From Pseudeuparius sepicola (Eukaryota; Arthropoda; Insecta; Coleoptera; Anthribidae), in the NCBI GenBank assembly GCA_963920635.1, contig OY987299.1:134103373-134167372 (forward strand): a DNA stretch of 64,000 nucleotides. The letters run 5' to 3'. Below, piece by piece: positions 57,255-64,000 of this stretch. How positions within the stretch are numbered: position 1 is the first letter of the stretch; each line of letters opens with the position of its first letter. The notes beneath the pieces are model-generated. The model was given only the letters and a program-made list of their open reading frames with translations, was not told the DNA's origin and ran no database searches. The translations under genes and the position numbers were made by a program.

Positions 57255-58290
57255 CGTATAAGCATGTAGGTCTCACTCTATGTGATCTCAGCAAGGCCTT
57301 TGACTGTGTCTCTCATAGGTTACTTATCGGGAAGCTTTCCAGGTATGGGATTAGGGGTGCACCGTTGGATTTGTTATGCTCGTATCTTGAGTCTAGACAG
57401 CAAAGAGTCGATTTTAATAATAAGTCGTCCTCTCTGGAGATGTCTACATAAACGACCTCTGCAATTTTATGAGTCCTATTAAGTGTACACTTTATGCCGA
57501 CGACACATCGCTCGTCACGTTTTCGCGGGATCATCAGCTGAGTGCAGAATGTATGAAGGCGACAGAACTTAAAGCAGTACGATGGTTTAACAAGAATTAT
57601 TTAAAACTGAATTTAAATAAAACGCAATCCATTGAATTCTCATCTAGTAATACAATTAAAAAAGATTCGGCCAAACTCTTGGGTATTAACTTGGATAACC
57701 GGCTGAACTGGACTGCACATGTAGATTTTCTCAGGGGCAGACTGGCCTCCAGCCTTTTTGTGTTGAGAAAACTTGAATGTTTTGTGCACCAAAGCACATT
57801 GTTAACCGTATATCACGCGATATTCCATAGTCATCTTAGCTATGGTGCCGTGATTTGGGGAAACTCAGGAGTGGCCGTGCAGATATTTAGGCTGCAGAAG
57901 AAGGCCATAAGAATAGTAGCTAAAATTGGATATAGGGACCACTGCAGACCGTCTTTTAAGCAGTTTAAAATTATGCCGTTGCCGACTGTATACATTTATT
58001 ATCAGTTGTTGGAGGTACATAAACATAGGGATCAGCTTCCACTAAATTCGGCTTTTCATGGATATCCAACAAGGTCGGGTGGACAGATACGTCCGCAAAG
58101 ATTCAGACTAAACAGGTCACTCAGCAACTCTTTGAATGTAGCTTTGTACAATGTGTTGCACGACTCTGTTAGGCAGATGGGTGATATACAATTTAAGAAA
58201 ACGGTCAAACGACACCTTGTTACTCACTGCTTTTATTCGGTTCGGGATTATTTGGAGACACCATCACCAAGGCTCGATAGCCTGACATGA
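57255..58290 (+). pseudogene. Reverse transcriptase C-terminal part, internally deleted
   Basis: The first part contains the LINE motif [18 protein letters not shown] and [10 protein letters not shown]. It is then joined in another frame to YINDLCNF at 57445, so the GVPQGS-type segment between is lost. The catalytic YADDTS lies at 57493-57510. It is followed by NKTQSIEFSSSN, HLSYGAVIWGNS, FRLQKKAIRIVAKIGYRDHC and a C-terminus RHLVTHCFYSVRDYL, all usual for Jockey/CR1-like reverse transcriptases. ORF1 and the endonuclease are absent. Not functional. Confidence 0.9.
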
Positions 58291-58620
58291 CATGAATTAA
58301 ATTTATTTTTATTATATTATCTGCGTTTGGACGCTAGCTATGTTTAACATAGGGATGTTGTACATATGTATATATCTGTGCTAGTGGACAAGACTTGTAC
58401 TTGAGATCATTTAGGGGAAACTAATGACCGCCTTAAGATAATTAATTGCTTGTGGTTTTATCATTGTATGACTGTGTGGATGTAGGTTTTTCATTTATAT
58501 ATCTGTTTTTATTCCTGTTAGTGATAAGACTGCTTGTTGAACTTATATGTATTTTTATATACTGTATATGTGCATAATGACGTACTAAATTGTACTTTTG
58601 TACAAACTAGTTAATAAAGT

Positions 58621-59200
58621 TCTATTCTATTCTATTCTATTCTATTCTATTCTATTCTATTCTATTCTATTCTATTCTATTCTATTCTATTCTATTCTAT
58701 TCTATTCTATTCTATTCTATTCTATTCTATTCTATTCTATTCTATTCTATTCTATTCTATTCTATTCTATTCTATTCTATTCTATTCTATTCTATTCTAT
58801 TCTATTCTATTCTATTCTATTCTATTCTATTCTATTCTATTCTATTCTATTCTATTCTATTCTATTCTATTCTATTCTATTCTATTCTATTCTATTCTAT
58901 TCTATTCTATTCTATTCTATTCTATTCTATTCTATTCTATTCTATTCTATTCTATTCTATTCTATTCTATTCTATTCTATTCTATTCTATTCTATTCTAT
59001 TCTATTCTATTCTATTCTATTCTATTCTATTCTATTCTATTCTATTCTATTCTATTCTATTCTATTCTATTCTATTCTATTCTATTCTATTCTATTCTAT
59101 TCTATTCTATTCTATTCTATTCTATTCTATTCTATTCTATTCTATTCTATTCTATTCTATTCTATTCTATTCTATTCTATTCTATTCTATTCTATTCTAT
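58621..59200 (+). repeat. (TTCTA)116 pentanucleotide repeat
   Basis: 580 bp of an uninterrupted 5-bp unit, 116 copies, forming the LINE tail. It yields a meaningless open frame of repeated LFYSI. Confidence 0.97.
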
Positions 59201-59959
59201 AAGTAGGTAGTTCAAAACAAATCGTATTTCGAAAATTTTAAATTATTAAGCAGGTAGCTTCAGTCAGGTTTTTTTAGAGTTTTTATCTACGACTACAAGT
59301 TTATTTTAAATTTGTGAGGTACCTACCTTGGAAGAGAAATAAAATTACAAAAATTTTATAATGAACACCGAGAAAGACTGCCATCATTAGAACTACTAGA
59401 CCTAATCTTATTAGTCCACCCCGAAATCTGTGAAAGTTCTTTGGGTATACATTCAACAAGGGAAGAAAGTTCAAGTATACATATTACAAATGGATTGAGG
59501 AACTTGGTAACAAGGTGCAATAGCGACAAATTCTTAAATAATCAAAATCGGCACTGACTTACCATACTTATTACTTAAATTCATGGAAATAATTGCTGGA
59601 AATCAAAATTTCAATTATAACATAAATTCCTTTCATTTGACAGTTGCCACATTCTGCAGTTGTATACACAAAATTGTCAAGTCCAATTTTTAGAAATCAT
59701 GGAAACCATTATTAATTTTTACTAACAATGAAAGTACCTGTTATATTCATAGATTCTCCAATAAAGTGGCATATTTGGCATCACTGAGACCCTTAGAATG
59801 AGGAAAGAATAGGCCTCACTTTGGAAAGTATAATGCTGGGTCCCCTTATTTTAAAGAGTCCCTGCTAAAAATAATCAATTCATTTATTTCATTTCAAATC
59901 TTAAATCTATTTATATTGATTTTTGTCCGTGGCATTTCACTTGTCGCTCGATGACGGGT

Positions 59960-60235
59960 GTTACTTACCGACAGCCATCTTCTATTTTTTTTCTATTAAA
60001 TGAGTTTTGTAGACAATGTTTTTCAGAAATCCCCATAAATGGAAATCTAATGGTGTTAAATCTGGCGACTTTCCTGGCCATTTTATGGCACCATTTATTC
60101 CAATCCATTTGTTTTCCAACTCATCGTTTGGAAATTATTTTACAATGTTGGCCTTGTGTTCTGGAGCTCCGTCGAGTTGAAACCATATGGTTCTTCTTAA
60201 CTGCAATGGCACATTTTCCATGAGAACTGGCAGCT
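59960..60235 (-). pseudogene. Mariner-type transposase fragment, left arm
   Basis: The minus strand reads TIWFQLDGAPEHKANIV, a stop, then NKWIGINGAIKWPGKSPDLT and PLDFHLWGFLKNIVYK. These are the second and third catalytic Asp blocks (normally QQDGAPPH and SPDL.P.DFFLWG) of IS630/Tc1/mariner transposases. In-frame stops and the missing N-terminus show that it is dead. Confidence 0.85.
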
Positions 60236-60409
60236 GTTGTAAAAATTTGAGGTATGTTATTCTAGTTAAAACTCCTTCGTAAAAATATGGCCCAACTCAA
60301 TGATGGCCAATAACTATGCCACACCATACATTAATGCCAAGGCTAATTTGATTCAGGATATGCATATAGTTTGTATCACATGAATATAATCTTTCATTTT
60401 TGCAATAAC

Positions 60410-60690
60410 AGTTGCCAGTTCTCATGGAAAATGTGCCATTGCGTTTAAGAAGAGCCATTGTGGTTTCAACACGACGGAGCTCCACCACACAAAGCCAACA
60501 ATGTCAAAGAATTTCTAAATAATGAGTTTGGTAACAAATGGATTGGGATAAATGGCCTCATAAAATGGTCAGAAAAGTCGCCAGACCTAACTCTATTAGG
60601 TTTCTATTTATGAAAATTTCTGAAAAACCTTGTTTTCAAAATTCCATCCCGGAATATTGATGATTTAATAGAAAAAATAATCCCAATAAC
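60410..60690 (+). pseudogene. Mariner-type transposase fragment, right arm
   Basis: The + strand reads VVSTRRSSTTQ in one frame and, in the coding frame, FQHDGAPPHKANNVKEFLNN, EFGNKWIGINGLIKWSEKSP and DLTLLGFYL, then a stop. It matches the left-arm copy in inverted orientation but has diverged separately: here the third-block Asp is replaced (LLGFYL). Confidence 0.85.
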
Positions 60691-60810
60691 AGTTTTTCTT
60701 AAAAAGGCGTTCATGCAGTTATATTCTTATTACTAATAATAAAATTTTAATACTTTATCCATAATACATCTGTCCGAGCATCTGTCATTAATTGTTTCTG
60801 TCAAAAATAT

Positions 60811-61122
60811 ACCTTCATAAGACATGGCTAACTCGATTTTCATTAAAAAAATACCATAACATATTTTTTCATATTTTTACAAATAATACGCATATATAAC
60901 TTTTTAATGAAACAAGATATTAAAAATATTATTTACGAAAGTTTATCAGAAATACGTGCTATATTTGATGACGTCATAACCTATATTTCCCGAATTCCTA
61001 AAAACTACCTTTTTGGCCCAAAAGCAAGCATGAGTGGTCCTACAAGAAACCCACAAGTCAAATATACTGGCTGTTTTTGTTTGCCTATAATAACCCTGGG
61101 GCGTCGAGTTTGGGACACCCTG
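60811..61122. repeat. Half of an inverted-repeat element
   Basis: Ends GTCGAGTTTGGGACACCCTG next to TA. The same terminal phrase occurs near 29560 in the 28108-29946 element and, shortened, near 32836. The left end was not found. Confidence 0.55.
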
Positions 61123-61414
61123 TACATATTTCTGAATAATATCCTCTTAAGAACGTGGCTGTTGTTAAAATTATTACGTTAAGAAGTGAGACACCCAGAA
61201 TAATAATAATGTGACTGAAGGGTTTCAATTTTAGCGCAAATAAGGACAATATGTTTAGTGCCTTCCAGCACAAGAATAAAAAAAAATTAGGCAAAATCTG
61301 GAAAAAAGTTAAATAAACCTACTTTTTGTTGACTTTTTGGTTTTTGCATTTTTAAAATTATTCTTTGGGCTAAACGAAATTTTGTAGGTGGTATTTAAGA
61401 AACAACAACAGACA

Positions 61415-61714
61415 AGGATCCAAGGGGGGGGGGTACAGGGGCAATTGCCCCCCCCCCCCTTGGCCCTAGATTTATGTTATGTTAGTATAGAAAATATAAT
61501 TAACCGTTTTTCAAAATCAAAACATAGATTAGATTTTGTCCTGTAAACTAGGAGTCTAATAAAAATTTGTTGTACTATTCGGACTTTTACTAACAAGGGC
61601 CCCTCTTGTATTTACTATAATTATATATGCAGTGGTTTTTATTTGTGATCGCTGACCAAGTCCATTTATAATAGCATGTGCCCCTCCCTTAGTGAATTGC
61701 TGGATCCGCCACTG
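61415..61714. mobile_element. 300-bp hAT-like derivative, left tip lost
   Basis: The right end GGATCCGCCACTG is followed by AACAGACA, which also precedes the left side (61407-61414 and 61715-61722). The left starts at GGATCC and so lacks the first few terminal bases. A G run and a C run near 61425-61460 form a GC hairpin. Confidence 0.75.
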
Positions 61715-61722
61715 AACAGACA

Positions 61723-63331
61723 AGTAATTCTATTTATTTTTTAATCATATTTTTATAGGTAATTCAATTGTATTTTACGAATAAAGTTTTGGTTTTTTTC
61801 TAAAACATCATTGCAAGTAGCCAGAAATAATGCCAACAAATCATAAACAATGCAAATTTCAACACAACACAAAATATCTCTAACAATTTTCCAGATATTC
61901 GTAAAAAAATGTATGTAGGGAACTAAATACAAATGTATTACCTCAGAAAAGTCCTTTATTGAAAACAAATTATAGTAAAATATAGAAACCAACAAAATAT
62001 AAATCCTCTTTGAATTTTGATAATCACTATAATAAAAAAATTTATGCAAAAATATAAAAAACATCATTTCAAAAATCGTCGTTTTGCGCGGTTTAGTAAT
62101 AGGTAACTAACTGTAAACAAAAATGGAAGGAAATGCTTTTATAAATTGAAACTTATCAAAAAAATACTAGCAATGACCTATCACTGCATTCTGCCGTTGC
62201 GCACGTTATAGTCCAAAGCACGAAAGAAAACGTTTCTAAAGAAAGCGGGCAGCGTTGCGAGATTTCCTATACGAGTAGTCGTTATTTATTGGCGAATACA
62301 AGTTTTATCATATTGAAGTCGAATTTCTGAACTCTGTTACACCGAAAAAATAAACCTCGCATCACGGGACCACTTACCCATTTTTGTTTATCATTTATTT
62401 TTAACGCGGTATGATAAAACACCTATTATATTTTTTTCAACATCGTCGCGTCTACCATCGCCTTTGAAATACGGCAACACAGCATTTCTGCGAAGGAGAC
62501 AGCTGACAAAACCAGTTAGCCAACGCGTTTTGTGCCTGTTTCTATAGTACGTAAAGTTAACTGCGTATTTGGGCTACCATACAGACCTCATTTTTTAGGC
62601 CGCTGGCAAGTTTTTTCCGCCGGCTCAGAAAGCTCAGTGGCGTTTCGTATGTTCGGGAATTAACGTGTGCAAAATGAGTAAACAGGGAAGAACGTTGCAT
62701 TCTCAAGCACGAGAAATAATTGCCAATGTTATAAGGGTTTGCCTTCCTCCATAATCTAAGGCATCACCGTTAAGAATAATATTAACAATAAATTAAATAA
62801 CAATTATATGAAAATTAAGTCAGTGAGTTACACAAAATTGAGCTACGCCCCTCAACTGTGACTAATTCTATAATATTTGCGAGTTCTTCCCCCTTGCGTC
62901 GCACGCATTCTGCCGTAAGGAGGACTATACCACAGCAGAATCTTAGCTATAGACTATTATTTTCTGTGTCGTTAATGAACAGGATATAACCTCAATTTTC
63001 CTCATCAAATCGAATAATGCCGCCGACACGTCAATTAGGGCCTTTACGGCCCTGAAAACAAAACCGAACCAGGCACATTATTGCGTCTCCTTTCCGAAGG
63101 AGTTCCGCCCCCCTTCAATTTAGAACGAACATAATTGGAAACCCTTCCCGACGTCGTTAGAGCCCATTAGCAAATTTACCACGGCAGAACAGAGTCAATG
63201 TCTGGGAAATTTTAAAGAATCAATTAGGATAACCAGGTTAGGCTCCGGTAGGACTCCTCCTCGCGAGGTATACCGTACTTTCACCGTTTTAGTAGACATA
63301 GGGGAATAGGCCGCGCGTCGCCGTGCGTCCA
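61723..63331. other. Non-genic stretch
   Basis: AT-rich to about 62150, then mixed composition. No exon, RNA or complete repeat was recognised. Confidence 0.35.
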
Positions 63332-63447
63332 GCTAGGTTTGTCAGTCGTTGGCGGGGGGCGTACACAGTAGTCCCGCACCGCTTATCAGTGGAGTTTTGC
63401 GAGCAAAAAACACGCCCCGCCCCCCGCCAACGACTGACGAACCTAGC
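63332..63447. repeat. GC-rich hairpin with 30-nt arms
   Basis: GCTAGGTTTGTCAGTCGTTG and then GCGGGGGGCG at the left are inverted at 63418-63447 with one mismatch. Weaker pairing extends outward through the CGCGTCGCCGTG region. The loop is about 56 nt. Confidence 0.85.
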
Positions 63448-64000
63448 CGAATACACGGCGGCGCGCCGCCCAGCCATGCTGCCCTGCTTATTAGAAACGC
63501 GGTATCTGCAAAAATATCTGAAATCGTCTTTTCTGTATCATTGGGTTCACATTGGACTTATCTCTTTCCATGCTACTTATAAAAGCGGTATCTGCAATAT
63601 TAACAGTGAAATAATAAATGTTTTATATGCCGTATGTGCTAAATGCAAAGGTTTACTTAATGAAAATGCCGTATATTCATTTTGCTTAGCAAAAAAGCGG
63701 TACCTGCATATGAGACACTTGCAATTACCGCATTTTGTCTAAGCATACTGCACGTGCCGCTTTTTGTCTTAGCTTTGCCTGTTAATTCCCGTCCTATATT
63801 GTACACTCATTAGTCGTAAATGATTCGTTGGGCGAGGTAGAAAAGGAGTTCAACTAAACGGTACGGGAAGAGCGGGGTGGTGCGAGGGTATGTAGAGGAA
63901 GCTGTTGATTTGAGAAGCCGTACCACAGAGTAAAATTTGGCGCAACGTTGCCGCACTTACTCGAAATTCTTGATTTTTTGCTCATTTATCATGCCTAGTG
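63448..64000. other. End stretch with a degenerate GCGGTATCTGC repeat
   Basis: AAGCGGTATCTGC-like phrases recur between 63495 and 63770 (near 63497, 63583, 63695 and related CCGTATGTGC, CCGCTTTTTGTC), suggesting decayed tandem units. No gene supported in the remainder. Confidence 0.4.

Larger units (their letters stand above)
57255..59200 (+). mobile_element. 5'-truncated non-LTR retrotransposon (LINE)
   Basis: The insertion point is exact by comparison with 30.88 kb: host GGGCATTACG ends at about 57254 and host AAGTAGGTAGTTC resumes at 59201. Only the 3' part remains: the end of the reverse transcriptase ORF, a short 3' UTR with TAATAAAG, and a long TTCTA tail. The 5' truncation and simple-repeat tail are typical of target-primed insertion. 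The protein resembles the Jockey/CR1 group. Confidence 0.9.
56634..59864. mobile_element. hAT-like element carrying two later insertions
   Basis: Ends CAGGGACTCTCTAAAATAAG and TTTTAAAGAGTCCCTG, with the 8-bp duplication CTAAAAAT (56626-56633 and 59865-59872). It is the inverse of the uninterrupted 1.0-kb copy at 30216-31236. The extra length is a 260-bp element (56957-57216) and a LINE (57255-59200). Confidence 0.92.
59873..60810. mobile_element. Foldback element with mariner transposase in both arms
   Basis: The left and right halves are inverse copies of one mariner-type coding region around a centre near 60300 (ATGAGAACTGGCAGCTGTTG against CAACAGTTGCCAGTTCTCAT type phrases). The clear coding parts are 59960-60235 (-) and 60410-60690 (+). 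Its outer ends are not sharply defined. Confidence 0.75.

Noticed and set aside
58598..59206. 202-codon open frame of repeated LFYSI
   Set aside because: Pure product of the TTCTA pentanucleotide repeat.

Overview
This window is nuclear DNA of an insect, or a close arthropod relative, with a large and transposon-rich genome. It is AT-rich and has spliced genes with GT-AG introns. It is dense in small inverted-repeat elements whose ends read TA-CAGGGTG, and in hAT elements with 8-bp target duplications. It also holds Tc1/mariner-type transposase debris carrying insect-style DUF4817 N-termini, a THAP/DDE4 element and a 5'-truncated non-LTR retrotransposon. The species cannot be named from sequence alone. 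No bacterial operon, CRISPR array or intact rRNA/tRNA gene was seen.

The only host gene I can support well is a tetraspanin on the + strand, with coding exons at 21896-21916, 27627-28016, 35985-36239 and 43407-43733. All introns join in phase 0 and the product is about 330 aa: four membrane segments, a large extracellular loop with CCG and SCC motifs, and a proline/alanine-rich cytoplasmic tail. Exons 2 to 4 are very GC-rich islands in AT-rich surroundings. The reading frame ends at UGA followed by CUA, the context known for metazoan stop-codon readthrough. The same frame stays open for 46 more codons to a UAG, then runs 22 codons to a good splice donor at 43942. That donor is phase-compatible with a further coding exon at 48865-49187. 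This possible two-step readthrough tail is the most interesting item in the window.

Layout: 1-21 kb is upstream or intergenic, with inverted-repeat elements at 920, 3163, 10131, 14221, 15021, 16863 and 19766, a hAT derivative at 12976, and little else. A 31-bp minisatellite (21228-21556) sits just before the first coding exon. Intron 1 (21917-27626) consists almost entirely of two transposon insertions. Intron 2 (28017-35984) holds several hATs and a nest in which a hAT and a THAP/DDE4 element lie inside an older repeat that ends about 40 bp before exon 3. Intron 3 (36240-43406) holds a hAT, a second hAT containing two more hATs, and a tandem duplication with mariner-type elements. Intron 4 (43942-48864) is mainly a roughly 204-bp satellite. 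That satellite has captured a copy of the exon-4 end with its splice donor, and an inverted-repeat element interrupts it. From 49.2 to 64 kb come the probable 3' UTR, more inverted-repeat elements, a hAT carrying two later insertions (one a LINE with a 116-copy TTCTA tail), and a foldback element with mariner transposase in both arms.

Several repeats occur twice in the window, once interrupted and once not, so insertion points and relative ages can be read directly. All boundaries come from reading by eye. No alignment, domain search or RNA evidence was available.
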